This document shows positions 7,247 through 14,343 of a stretch of DNA of 16,625 nt, in pieces. The notes beneath the pieces were generated by a model. That model saw only the letters and a list, made by a program, of their open reading frames with translations, was not told where the DNA came from and did no database searches. Origin of the DNA: Desulfurellaceae bacterium (GTDB taxonomy: Bacteria > Campylobacterota_A > Desulfurellia > JAGGSF01); NCBI GenBank assembly GCA_023128455.1, contig JAGMDW010000164.1, positions 1 to 16,625 on the forward strand, given 5' to 3'. How positions within the stretch are numbered: the stretch's first letter is position 1; each line of letters begins with the position of its first letter. The position numbers were made by a program, and so were the translations under genes.

Positions 7247-9130
7247 TCACATAATCTTCAATAAATACCAGCCACAAATAATCAACGCTCCTGCAGAAAC
7301 CCAGCAAGCATAATTATTTATAAACCCAGTTTGAAGTATTCGAACAGCCCTTCCCGTCAAACCTGCAACACGACCTACATCATCTACCCCTGCATCAATA
7401 ACCTTGACATCCACAGCCTTCCATAAGAACCTTTCTGAAACATGCCAGAATGGACGACAAAACAAAAAGTTGTAGATCTCATCAACCCACCACAGATTGA
7501 AAAAGCATCTATACAGAGGATGAAAAGTTCTAACAACGAAAGAACGGAAAGAAAATGCCCCTTTGGGAATATATGCCAACCAGGCTACAGCAATACCAAG
7601 AACGCCCGCTATAATGGAAATAATAATTAACAATGTTTCACTATACTTATGTACTATCGGGAATGCGTTAGGCGAGGTAAGAGAAATAAAATGTTCTATA
7701 GATATATGACCATGCACCTTCACCCCTAAAATTCCACCAATTACAATAGAACCCACAGCAAGTACCCATAAGGGCACAAGCATAACAGACGGCGCTTCAT
7801 GAGGATGCATCCCCTCCGGCACCCTGGATTCCCCAAAGAACGTGAAAAATATCATTCTAAACATATAAAATGCCGTCATAAATGCTGTAACCACCCCTAC
7901 CAACCAGATGATAGGATGACCCAACATTAATGCTTCACTTAATATAACATCCTTACTAAAGAAACCCGATAACGGCGGAATCCCAGCTATAGCCAGGGAG
8001 GCAATAATCATAACGATACATACTTGAGGCATTTTATGTCTCAAGCCTCCCATTAATCTCATATCCAACACTCCGTGCATAGCATGCATAACAGCACCAG
8101 CAGAAAGGAACAAAAGTGCTTTAAAGAAAGCATGTGTCATCAGATGAAACATACCCGTCCAATAAGCACCCACGCCCACACCAATCATCATATATCCTAT
8201 CTGGCTGATTGTAGAATAAGCCAGAATACGTTTCAAATCGAAGTGGGTCAAAGCCATCGTAGCTGCAAATAAAGCTGTAAATGCCCCGACACTCGCCACC
8301 ACTAAGCTGCCCGTCGGAGATAATGCATACAACGGGGCTGAACGCGCAACCATATATACACCTGCCGTAACCATTGTTGCAGCATGAATTAACGCAGAAA
8401 CAGGCGTAGGACCTTCCATTGCATCAGGCAACCATACATATAGAGGAAACTGCGCAGATTTTCCTATCGCACCAAGGAACAAAGCCAATGTAATTATCGT
8501 TATTATTGCTGGAGAAATCATATGTGCCTGAGCAAAGACATCTGTAAACTTCACGGAACCGAAATACAAAATAATAAAAAGCACTCCAACGATAAAGCCA
8601 ATATCACCTATCCTGGTTGTAACAAATGCTTTTCTGCCTGCATCTGCCGCCGTTTTCTTCTCGTAATAGTAACCAATCAGGATATAAGAACAAAAACCTA
8701 CACCTTCCCAACCAATAAACATAGTTAAATAATTGTTACCCATACACAAGAGCAACATTGCAAAGACAAAGAGGTTGAGATAGGTAAAAAATCTGGCATA
8801 GCCCTTATGACCACCCATATATCCAATAGCGTATATGTGAATCATAAAACTCACGAAGGTTACAACACCCAGCATCATTGCCGACAAACTGTCTAAGCGC
8901 AAGCCAAAAGGCACAGTAAACTTCCCAGATACGATCCAGTGGTAATAACTATAGTCTACAACGTGACCCTGAATGGCATAGATAATCAGTGGAACAGCAA
9001 GGGCAAAAGATATACCCAAAAAGGTAGAACCAATAACGCCAGCAGCCCTATAGGTCCATCTACCAAAAAGACCATTAATAATACAACCTACCGCCGGCGA
9101 AAGTACGCATAAAAGCAATAACCATTCCAT
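7247..9130 (-). CDS. nuoL: NADH-quinone oxidoreductase (complex I) subunit L
   Basis: NuoL is the distal antiporter-like pump subunit, which also carries the long lateral helix along the membrane arm. At 627 residues it is of normal length. Key residues are in place: Glu142 in GWEGVGFCSY, Lys224 in LGAIGKSAQFPLYVWLPDAM, and the PTPVSALIHAATMVTAGVY block at about 241-259. The C-terminal part after 490 contains the extra segments expected for the lateral helix and its final anchor. A strong binding site (AAAGGGGAAATTT) precedes the ATG at 9130, and the gene lies 12 bases after nuoK. No truncation or frameshift is seen. Confidence 0.97.
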   Translation of the reverse strand: MEWLLLLCVLSPAVGCIINGLFGRWTYRAAGVIGSTFLGISFALAVPLIIYAIQGHVVDYSYYHWIVSGKFTVPFGLRLDSLSAMMLGVVTFVSFMIHIYAIGYMGGHKGYARFFTYLNLFVFAMLLLCMGNNYLTMFIGWEGVGFCSYILIGYYYEKKTAADAGRKAFVTTRIGDIGFIVGVLFIILYFGSVKFTDVFAQAHMISPAIITIITLALFLGAIGKSAQFPLYVWLPDAMEGPTPVSALIHAATMVTAGVYMVARSAPLYALSPTGSLVVASVGAFTALFAATMALTHFDLKRILAYSTISQIGYMMIGVGVGAYWTGMFHLMTHAFFKALLFLSAGAVMHAMHGVLDMRLMGGLRHKMPQVCIVMIIASLAIAGIPPLSGFFSKDVILSEALMLGHPIIWLVGVVTAFMTAFYMFRMIFFTFFGESRVPEGMHPHEAPSVMLVPLWVLAVGSIVIGGILGVKVHGHISIEHFISLTSPNAFPIVHKYSETLLIIISIIAGVLGIAVAWLAYIPKGAFSFRSFVVRTFHPLYRCFFNLWWVDEIYNFLFCRPFWHVSERFLWKAVDVKVIDAGVDDVGRVAGLTGRAVRILQTGFINNYACWVSAGALIICGWYLLKIM

Positions 9131-9142
9131 AAATTTCCCCTT

Positions 9143-9448
9143 TTATCGTTTCATCATGCTAAATTCAGTTACATCCACAGTATGCCTTACCCTATACATC
9201 AAAACCGCTATTGCCAAGCCTACAGCCGTTTCCGATGCGGCAACAGCAGCTACAAATATAAAAAATACCTGACCAGAAACAGTTCCTGAGAAATAAGAGA
9301 GTATAACAAACACCAGACCTGCAGAGTTAATCATTATCTCCAATGACATAAGCACAACGAAGAAATTTCTTCTCACCAAAACACCTATTGCACCAATAGC
9401 AAAGAGGATAAAAGCCACCATCAAAAAAGGAACGTAATTCTCCATCAT
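9143..9448 (-). CDS. nuoK: NADH-quinone oxidoreductase (complex I) subunit K
   Basis: NuoK is a small three-helix subunit of the membrane arm, related to the MrpC antiporter subunit, and lies on the proton route between the quinone site and the pumps. It has 101 residues, the standard length. The two essential membrane glutamates are Glu37 (SLEIMINSAGL) and Glu73 (ASETAVGLAI). The gene starts with two consecutive ATGs; the first, at 9448, has GAGG four bases upstream, and the second, at 9445, would have slightly better spacing. It follows nuoJ by 6 bases and precedes nuoL by 12. Confidence 0.97.
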   Translation of the reverse strand: MMENYVPFLMVAFILFAIGAIGVLVRRNFFVVLMSLEIMINSAGLVFVILSYFSGTVSGQVFFIFVAAVAASETAVGLAIAVLMYRVRHTVDVTEFSMMKR

Positions 9449-9454
9449 TCTACC

Positions 9455-9967
9455 TCACTTTATTTCTCTTTTTGTCAAAACAACAACACCAATCAAAGCA
9501 ACCAGCAAAATTATAGCCACCAATTCAAATGGAAAGAGATAGTGAGTAAACAACTCCATTCCCAATGCTTTTGTGTTGCTTCCTGCTATCGCCAAATTCT
9601 TACCCGATTGAGAAACATCAATCTTCATTTTAGATGCAAGAATAAACAAATCTATCAAAATACCAAATGAAATAATAAGACCCCACAACCATTGAGGAAC
9701 AAACTTGCTCAATCCCCCCACCTTTCTAAAATCTATGGTCATCATTACAAAGGCAATCATAACCACAATAGCACCTGCATAAACAATAAGTTGTAGAACA
9801 GTGAGAAAATATGCCTCTAAAAGAGCAAGCAACCCAGCAAGACCAACAAAAGAAAAAACCATCCACAAAGCACTATGATAAGGATTCTTAGCAAAAACCA
9901 AACCTAACGCCCCCACAACAGCTATTAAAGACACGATAGCAAAAATTATAGCTTCCATACTAGTCAT
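9455..9967 (-). CDS. nuoJ: NADH-quinone oxidoreductase (complex I) subunit J
   Basis: NuoJ is a five-helix membrane subunit packed between the quinone-binding NuoH and the pump subunits; its third helix changes shape during turnover. It has 170 residues and carries the family signature TVLQLIVYAGAIVVMIAFV, with the conserved Tyr63. A hydrophilic loop around 115-130 separates the fourth and fifth segments. The ATG at 9967 lies one base after the nuoI stop, with GAGGTGAG from the end of nuoI serving as the ribosome binding site, which implies coupling. A second in-frame ATG lies three codons on, but the first has the better spacing. Confidence 0.96.
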   Translation of the reverse strand: MTSMEAIIFAIVSLIAVVGALGLVFAKNPYHSALWMVFSFVGLAGLLALLEAYFLTVLQLIVYAGAIVVMIAFVMMTIDFRKVGGLSKFVPQWLWGLIISFGILIDLFILASKMKIDVSQSGKNLAIAGSNTKALGMELFTHYLFPFELVAIILLVALIGVVVLTKREIK

Positions 9968-9968
9968 C

Positions 9969-10418
9969 TCATCTCACCTCTGCTTTTTTCTCTTCTGGAA
10001 CATCTCTCACTAATCTGTCCATTGTATAAACTGTATCTGCTTTATTATATGTTGCTAATTCGTAAATATTCGTCATACTAATAGCTTCTTCCGGACATAC
10101 TTCCACGCACAACCCACAGAATATACACCTACCTATATCAATCTCATATTCAGTAAGACCTTTTTTCCCATCTTCACGCGTTCCACGAGTCATCTTTATA
10201 CATTTTGGTGGACAGATTCTCTCACATATTCCACAGGCTATACACTTAATCTTCCCCTCGGGTGTTAAATCAAGCTTGTGTAAAAATCTCATTCTCTCTG
10301 GAAGTTCTCTTCTCTGAATAGGATAATGTAAGGTAACACTGGGTCCAAAGAGTTTCTTGATCGTTATAGAAAGACCCTTAATCAAATCCGCAAACAGTAT
10401 ATGTTCTTTTATCATCAT
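9969..10418 (-). CDS. nuoI: NADH-quinone oxidoreductase (complex I) subunit I, 2[4Fe-4S] ferredoxin-like
   Basis: NuoI carries clusters N6a and N6b, passing electrons towards NuoB. Counting from the ATG at 10418 it has 149 residues. The two cluster motifs are CIACGICERICPPKC (59-73, four Cys plus the CP of the partner site) and CIFCGLCVEVCPEEA (98-112). The N-terminal amphipathic region (residues 5-25) is the usual membrane-surface anchor. AAGGAG ends five bases before this ATG. A GTG at 10424 would extend the protein by two residues but would sit directly on the binding site, so I reject it; an ATG at 10415 is also possible. In this operon, with no NuoEFG, NuoI is the likely entry point for electrons from ferredoxin or an unknown donor module. 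Confidence 0.96.
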   Translation of the reverse strand: MMIKEHILFADLIKGLSITIKKLFGPSVTLHYPIQRRELPERMRFLHKLDLTPEGKIKCIACGICERICPPKCIKMTRGTREDGKKGLTEYEIDIGRCIFCGLCVEVCPEEAISMTNIYELATYNKADTVYTMDRLVRDVPEEKKAEVR

Positions 10419-10427
10419 CCCCACTCC

Positions 10428-11450
10428 TTAAATCATTGGTATATGTATAATCAACGCAAAGCCTGTCCACAAAATATTTAACACAGATATTGGAAGTAGA
10501 ATTTTCCAGCATATATTCATCAATTGATCATAGCGATAACGCGGAAATGTACCCCAGGACCAAATAAACAGAAAGACAAAAAAGAAAACCTTTATCCAAT
10601 ACCATATAAAACCTAATATCCAGGGGTGACCATTCCATATAGGTCCTGTCCAACCCCCAAGAAAGAAAATTACCATTAATGAAGACATAACCAGTATAGT
10701 TACAAACTGACCAAAGGGAAACATGCCCATCTTCATTGCAGAATACTCCGTATTGAATCCTGCTACCAATTCCTGTTCTGCTTCCGGAAGGTCAAAAGGA
10801 ACAATTGCCGCTGTTGCAAACATACAGATCAAGAATACAACAAAAGCCACGGGCTGATAGAAAACAAACCACAAATGATGAGCCTGCATTGCCACAATAT
10901 CATATAAATCCAGGGACTGAGCCATTAAAATAGGATTAAGCAGTGCTAAAGCCATAACTACTTCATAACTAACCATTTGTGCCACTTCTCTCTGAGCACT
11001 TATCAACGAATATTTATTACCGCCAGAAGCAATACCTGCAGACAAAACACCGTAAGAAGTAAGCCCTAATGCCGCAAGAATATAAAGAATGCCCACATTC
11101 ACATGAACAACCGAGAGATAAAAGTAACTACCACCAATCTTTAAAGGAGGACCAAATGGCATAGCCATCGCCGCCGCAAATGGAAACATGGCACCAATAA
11201 CAGGTGCAAGCCAAAAGACCAATTTGTCCGCTCGATGAGGAACAATGTCCTCTTTCCATAAAGTTTTCAACATATCCGCAATTGGTTGAAGCAATCCTTC
11301 AAGGCCAGATGATACGAGCTTTGGGCCTATCCTTATTTGAATAAATCCCAATGCTTTACGCTCAAACCAAAGCATAAATAGCGCGTATAACAATAAAAGA
11401 ACAAAAACAACAAGAAGCTTGATTGCACCAGTAAGCACATATATTAGCAT
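10428..11450 (-). CDS. nuoH: NADH-quinone oxidoreductase (complex I) subunit H
   Basis: NuoH forms, with NuoB and NuoD, the chamber in which quinone is reduced, and starts the proton path. The 340-residue protein is of usual length with about eight membrane segments. Signatures include FIQIRIGPKLV and LLQPIADMLKTLWKED (about 36-70), NKYSLISAQREVAQMVSYEV (about 145-164) and the acidic loop VPFDLPEAEQELVAGFNTEY near 217-236 that lines the quinone site. It closes with RYRYDQLMNICWKILLP. The ATG at 11450 is preceded by GAGGTGATGTT. It is 17 bases downstream of nuoD and 9 bases upstream of nuoI. Confidence 0.97.
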   Translation of the reverse strand: MLIYVLTGAIKLLVVFVLLLLYALFMLWFERKALGFIQIRIGPKLVSSGLEGLLQPIADMLKTLWKEDIVPHRADKLVFWLAPVIGAMFPFAAAMAMPFGPPLKIGGSYFYLSVVHVNVGILYILAALGLTSYGVLSAGIASGGNKYSLISAQREVAQMVSYEVVMALALLNPILMAQSLDLYDIVAMQAHHLWFVFYQPVAFVVFLICMFATAAIVPFDLPEAEQELVAGFNTEYSAMKMGMFPFGQFVTILVMSSLMVIFFLGGWTGPIWNGHPWILGFIWYWIKVFFFVFLFIWSWGTFPRYRYDQLMNICWKILLPISVLNILWTGFALIIHIPMI

Positions 11451-11467
11451 AACATCACCTCGTTTTT

Positions 11468-12643
11468 TTACCTATCCACTTCACCAAAAACAAAATCCAA
11501 ACTACTTATCACAGATACTATATCTGCTATTAGGCCACCCTTAACTATTACTGGCAATGCAAACACATGAACAAAAGAAGGTGTTCTAATCTTCATTCTA
11601 TAAGGTTTTCCTGCACCATCACTCACTATATAAAACCCTAATTCACCCTTTGGATTTTCTGCACCAAAATAAACCTCACCTGCCGGCGCTTTTACTCCTC
11701 GGATTTGTAAAACAAAATCTTTCAAGGCTATGCCTTCCTTCGGCTTCTTCATTGGACGCACAAAAGGAGATTCAGGATTCATATAATCACCACCAGACGG
11801 TATCTTTTCCACACACTGCCTCAATATTCTAACACTCTGATTTATTTCCTCTAATCGCACCAAATATCTGGCATAAACATCGCCTTCTGGGAGATAAGGT
11901 ATATCAAAATCCAATGAAGGATAAATCCCATAAGGTCTATTCTTTCTTAAATCCCAATTAACACCAGAGCCACGTAGACAGGGACCGGAAAGTCCCCAAC
12001 TTATAGCATCATCGTAATTTATTACACCCACATCTTTCGTTCTACTCATCCATATTCTGTTTTTGGTTAAGAGACCATCTGATTCCTTCATTAATTTTGG
12101 AAATGTATCCAAAAAATGTTTTAACATTTCCATGAATTTAGGTGTAATGTCGTTTGACACGCCACCCATTCTCACATAGTTATACATCAGCCTGGCGCCA
12201 CATATCTCTTCAAACATGTCATAGATTGTTTCTCTGTCTCTAAATGTATAGAAATAGGGAGTCATTGCACCAATATCTAATGCCATCGTGCCCAACCAGA
12301 TAAGATGAGAGGCAATTCTGCCCAACTCTGCTATTAATATCCTGATATATTCTGCTCTTTCTGGAACTTCCATTCCTAATAGTTTTTCTATTGCCAAACA
12401 GTAAGCTAAATCATTATTCATACTTGCCACATAATCCAGTCTATCTACGATGGGCATGAACTGTTGATATGTCATATTCTCCGCTAATTTCTCCAATCCT
12501 CTATGTAAATAACCACAAATTGGCTTGACATCTTCTATTATCTCACCATTCAATGTCAATATAAACCTTCCCACACCATGTGTTGCCGGATGTTGCGGCC
12601 CCATATTTATCCGTACTCTTTTTGTCTCTTCTATACCAATCAT
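11468..12643 (-). CDS. nuoD: NADH-quinone oxidoreductase (complex I) subunit D (49-kDa homologue)
   Basis: NuoD forms most of the quinone headgroup site; it has the fold of the [NiFe]-hydrogenase large subunit without the metal-binding Cys pairs. From the ATG at 12643 it has 391 residues. The quinone-contacting loop NMGPQHPATHG is at 13-23 (His22), and the partner Tyr71 in DRLDYVASMNNDLAY is 49 residues on, the same spacing as His38/Tyr87 of the Thermus subunit. GYLHRGLEKLAE (44-55) and the terminal SSLDFVFGEVDR are also diagnostic. A TTG at 12658 would add five residues and overlap nuoC by four bases, but GAGGGG seven bases before the ATG favours the shorter form. It is a separate gene from nuoC; in some lineages the two are fused. 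Confidence 0.96.
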   Translation of the reverse strand: MIGIEETKRVRINMGPQHPATHGVGRFILTLNGEIIEDVKPICGYLHRGLEKLAENMTYQQFMPIVDRLDYVASMNNDLAYCLAIEKLLGMEVPERAEYIRILIAELGRIASHLIWLGTMALDIGAMTPYFYTFRDRETIYDMFEEICGARLMYNYVRMGGVSNDITPKFMEMLKHFLDTFPKLMKESDGLLTKNRIWMSRTKDVGVINYDDAISWGLSGPCLRGSGVNWDLRKNRPYGIYPSLDFDIPYLPEGDVYARYLVRLEEINQSVRILRQCVEKIPSGGDYMNPESPFVRPMKKPKEGIALKDFVLQIRGVKAPAGEVYFGAENPKGELGFYIVSDGAGKPYRMKIRTPSFVHVFALPVIVKGGLIADIVSVISSLDFVFGEVDR

Positions 12644-12654
12644 CTCAACACCCC

Positions 12655-13395
12655 TCAAGGCATCCTTGTATGTTCTGGCTTTTTAAGTTGACCCTCTGGC
12701 AAACGTGTATCCAAATATTCATCATCTCCTTCCTTTCCCTTGAGTGGATAATCCTTTCTATAGGGATGGCCTACCCAATCCTCGGGCATAAGTATTCTAC
12801 GCAAATCAGGATGATTTTTGAATTTAATGCCAAACATATCATAAATTTCACACTCATCGCACCCCGTAGAACTCCATATATCCGTTGCACTTTCTACTAT
12901 ATCTTCTTCGCCCACTTCCGCTTTAATTCTTATATCATGTGAATGTTTTATAGAACGTAGTTGATAAACAACATCAAACTGTTTCTCTCTTTCTTCCTCT
13001 TTTGCCTCTTCTTTCAATTTCTCTGCTTCTTCTTTTGCCTTAACTATCTCTTCTTTCAACTTTTGTATTTCTTCTTTTAAACTCTCTGCTTCTTCCTCTT
13101 TTGCTTCAGTCAACTTCTCTTCATCTTCCTTTATTTTTTCTTCTTTTGTTTTTACTTCCTTTAATTTCGCTTCTGCTTCTTTTGTTTTCGGTTTTGGATA
13201 AACCGAATAATCGATAGCTGTCATAAATGGAAGATAATCAAATTCAAGAGAAGGACAGGAACGAAGGAATTGCAAAATTTCATGTAACTTGCTTAAATCC
13301 ACTTTAACGGTTAAATCACCGCTCAGCTCTGCTGATGCCTTAACCGCTTCACCAAATTCCCCTTTCAATAAACCAACAATCTCATCATTTTTCAT
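12655..13395 (-). CDS. nuoC: NADH-quinone oxidoreductase (complex I) subunit C with a long coiled-coil insertion
   Basis: NuoC (30-kDa homologue) is a peripheral-arm scaffold that clamps NuoD and NuoI. The normal domain is present but split: residues 1-65 (to FMTAIDYSVY) and 139-246, which include the family signature ECEIYDMFGIKFKNHPDLRR (181-200) and the WVGHPYRKDYPL segment. Between them, residues 66-138 are almost pure Lys, Glu and Ala with regular hydrophobic positions. The total of 246 residues is some 70 more than the 150-180 typical of stand-alone NuoC. The frame is continuous and both flanks align as expected, so this is an insertion in a loop between two strands, not a frameshift. 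GAAGGGGAAG provides the binding site for the ATG at 13395, 15 bases after nuoB. The subunit assignment is certain; the role of the insertion is unknown. Confidence 0.96.
   Translation of the reverse strand: MKNDEIVGLLKGEFGEAVKASAELSGDLTVKVDLSKLHEILQFLRSCPSLEFDYLPFMTAIDYSVYPKPKTKEAEAKLKEVKTKEEKIKEDEEKLTEAKEEEAESLKEEIQKLKEEIVKAKEEAEKLKEEAKEEEREKQFDVVYQLRSIKHSHDIRIKAEVGEEDIVESATDIWSSTGCDECEIYDMFGIKFKNHPDLRRILMPEDWVGHPYRKDYPLKGKEGDDEYLDTRLPEGQLKKPEHTRMP
12982..13200 (-). other. Lys/Glu-rich coiled-coil insertion within NuoC
   Basis: The segment covers NuoC residues 66-138 and contains no Gly, with Pro only at its very start. Apolar residues fall at 103, 106, 110, 113, 117, 120, 124, 127 and 131, a perfect 3-4 heptad alternation. 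An earlier series at 78, 81, 88 and 95 is in another register, with a break near 96-103, so it could be one long helix with a stutter or a helical hairpin. At the DNA level the plus strand is strongly pyrimidine-rich and CTCTGCTTCTTC recurs at about 13021 and 13084, which hints at growth by short duplications. Confidence 0.85.
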
Positions 13396-13410
13396 AAACT
13401 TCCCCTTCTA

Positions 13411-13875
13411 TCAAGCCTTAAGTGACCCTTCTTTTCTCAGCTTATCCTGCAACTTTATCCAAGCATATTGTAAGGCTTCCGGTGTAGGTGCACAACCAGG
13501 CATATAAACATCCACTGGAATAACAATATCCACACCTTGAACCACACTATAAGTATCAAACACCCCGCCTGTCTCTGCACAGCTACCCATAGCGACAACC
13601 CATTTGGGATGCGGCATTTGATCATAGAGTTTACGCACCACAGGTGCCATCTTTTTTGTTAAAGTTCCAGCGATGATAAATACATCTGCATGACGAGGAG
13701 ATGGTCGGAACACCTCCGAACCAAACCTTGCAAAGTCGAAACGCGCAGCCGAAGCCGCCATCATTTCAATAGCACAACAGGCTAAACCACAGGTAAGAGG
13801 CCAAAAAGACCATCTTCTTCCCCAACTGATTAGCTTATCCAGCTTCTCCGTTATAAATACATTTTCTACTCCCAT
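13411..13875 (-). CDS. nuoB: NADH-quinone oxidoreductase (complex I) subunit B, binds cluster N2
   Basis: NuoB (PSST homologue) carries [4Fe-4S] cluster N2, the last electron carrier before quinone. From the ATG at 13875 it has 154 residues. The cluster ligands are all visible: the tandem Cys33-Cys34 in CGLACCAIEMM, Cys99 in MGSCAETGG and Cys128 in MPGCAPTPEALQ. ARFDFARFGSEVFRPSPRHAD at 44-64 is the conserved quinone-facing region. This start is preferred because AAAGGAG lies seven bases before it, within the end of nuoA; the frame is open further upstream to 13908 but that would bury the binding site. The first ten bases overlap the nuoA end, so translation is probably coupled. Confidence 0.97.
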   Translation of the reverse strand: MGVENVFITEKLDKLISWGRRWSFWPLTCGLACCAIEMMAASAARFDFARFGSEVFRPSPRHADVFIIAGTLTKKMAPVVRKLYDQMPHPKWVVAMGSCAETGGVFDTYSVVQGVDIVIPVDVYMPGCAPTPEALQYAWIKLQDKLRKEGSLKA

Positions 13876-14222
13876 TCCAGTGCTCCTTTTGCCCAAGCAT
13901 AAATCCATCCAATAAATACAAAAACAATAAATATGGAAAGCTCTATCACGCCTAAAACCCCCAGCTCCTTAAAGTTCACTGCCCAGGGATACATGAAAAT
14001 AGCTTCAACATCAAAAAGTGTGAATAAAACAGCAATGATGAAAAACTTGATGTTAAGTTCCTTAGCTTCATCAACGAAAGGAACACCACACTCGTATAAA
14101 TCAAGTTTCTCTTTGGAATATTCTTTAGGAGCTAAATAATAGGCAAGAGCAATTAAAATAAAAAAAACAACCAAAAAAAACAACCAACCAATGCCCAGTA
14201 ACAACCATTCTGCATTTTGCAT
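13866..14222 (-). CDS. nuoA: NADH-quinone oxidoreductase (complex I) subunit A, first gene of the operon
   Basis: NuoA is a three-helix membrane subunit whose first loop, bearing a conserved Cys, lies next to the quinone tunnel. It has 118 residues. The hydrophobic N-terminal segment (about 7-30) is followed by KLDLYECGVPFVDEA, with the family's YECG motif, and then by FFIIAVLFTLFDVEAIFMYPWA, the diagnostic second helix with its Asp-x-Glu pair. The third segment ends in WAKGALEWE. AAGGGGTGATAT gives a strong binding site for the ATG at 14222, and a near-consensus promoter lies about 35 bases upstream. It starts the transcription unit that runs unbroken to nuoN. Confidence 0.97.
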   Translation of the reverse strand: MQNAEWLLLGIGWLFFLVVFFILIALAYYLAPKEYSKEKLDLYECGVPFVDEAKELNIKFFIIAVLFTLFDVEAIFMYPWAVNFKELGVLGVIELSIFIVFVFIGWIYAWAKGALEWE

Positions 14223-14244
14223 ATATCACCCCTTAAAGATGAAC

Positions 14245-14271
14245 TTGGAAAACCATTTTACATCTTATAAA
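14245..14271 (+). promoter_or_regulatory. Possible purL promoter overlapping the nuo promoter
   Basis: On the plus strand TTGGAA (14245-14250) and TATAAA (14266-14271) are 15 bases apart, shorter than ideal. It lies on top of the nuo promoter facing the other way. A second -10-like TATGAT at 14297-14302 without a convincing -35 is an alternative. Either would give a leader of tens of bases before purL. Confidence 0.25.
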
Positions 14272-14282
14272 TTCCCTGTCAA
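14255..14282 (-). promoter_or_regulatory. Sigma70-type promoter of the nuo operon
   Basis: On the minus strand a perfect TTGACA (14282-14277) is followed after 16 bases by TAAAAT (14260-14255), one mismatch from the consensus -10. Transcription would start near 14248, leaving a short leader of about 25 bases with the nuoA binding site. No long untranslated region is available for a riboswitch. This is the best promoter in the window. Confidence 0.75.
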
Positions 14283-14343
14283 GGATTTTTATTTTTTATG
14301 ATTACTCTTCACAAACCACAAAAGAAATGATAAAAAATAAGTA

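Noticed and set aside
12580..12942. Plus-strand 120-codon open frame antisense to nuoC/nuoD
   Set aside because: It is a shadow of two well-conserved genes on the other strand and has no coding signature of its own.
12982..13200. Tandem repeat or frameshift artefact as explanation of the NuoC insertion
   Set aside because: The units are not identical enough for a tandem array, and the reading frame with conserved NuoC sequence is kept on both sides.
13866..13908. Longer NuoB start at 13908
   Set aside because: The ATG at 13875 has AAAGGAG at ideal distance, and the extra eleven residues (MDLCLGKRSTG) overlap nuoA and do not look like the family's N-terminus.
14223..14343. Purine riboswitch or other leader RNA upstream of purL
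   Set aside because: The 121-base divergent gap is filled by promoters and an A/T-rich leader, with no room for, or sign of, a conserved aptamer fold.
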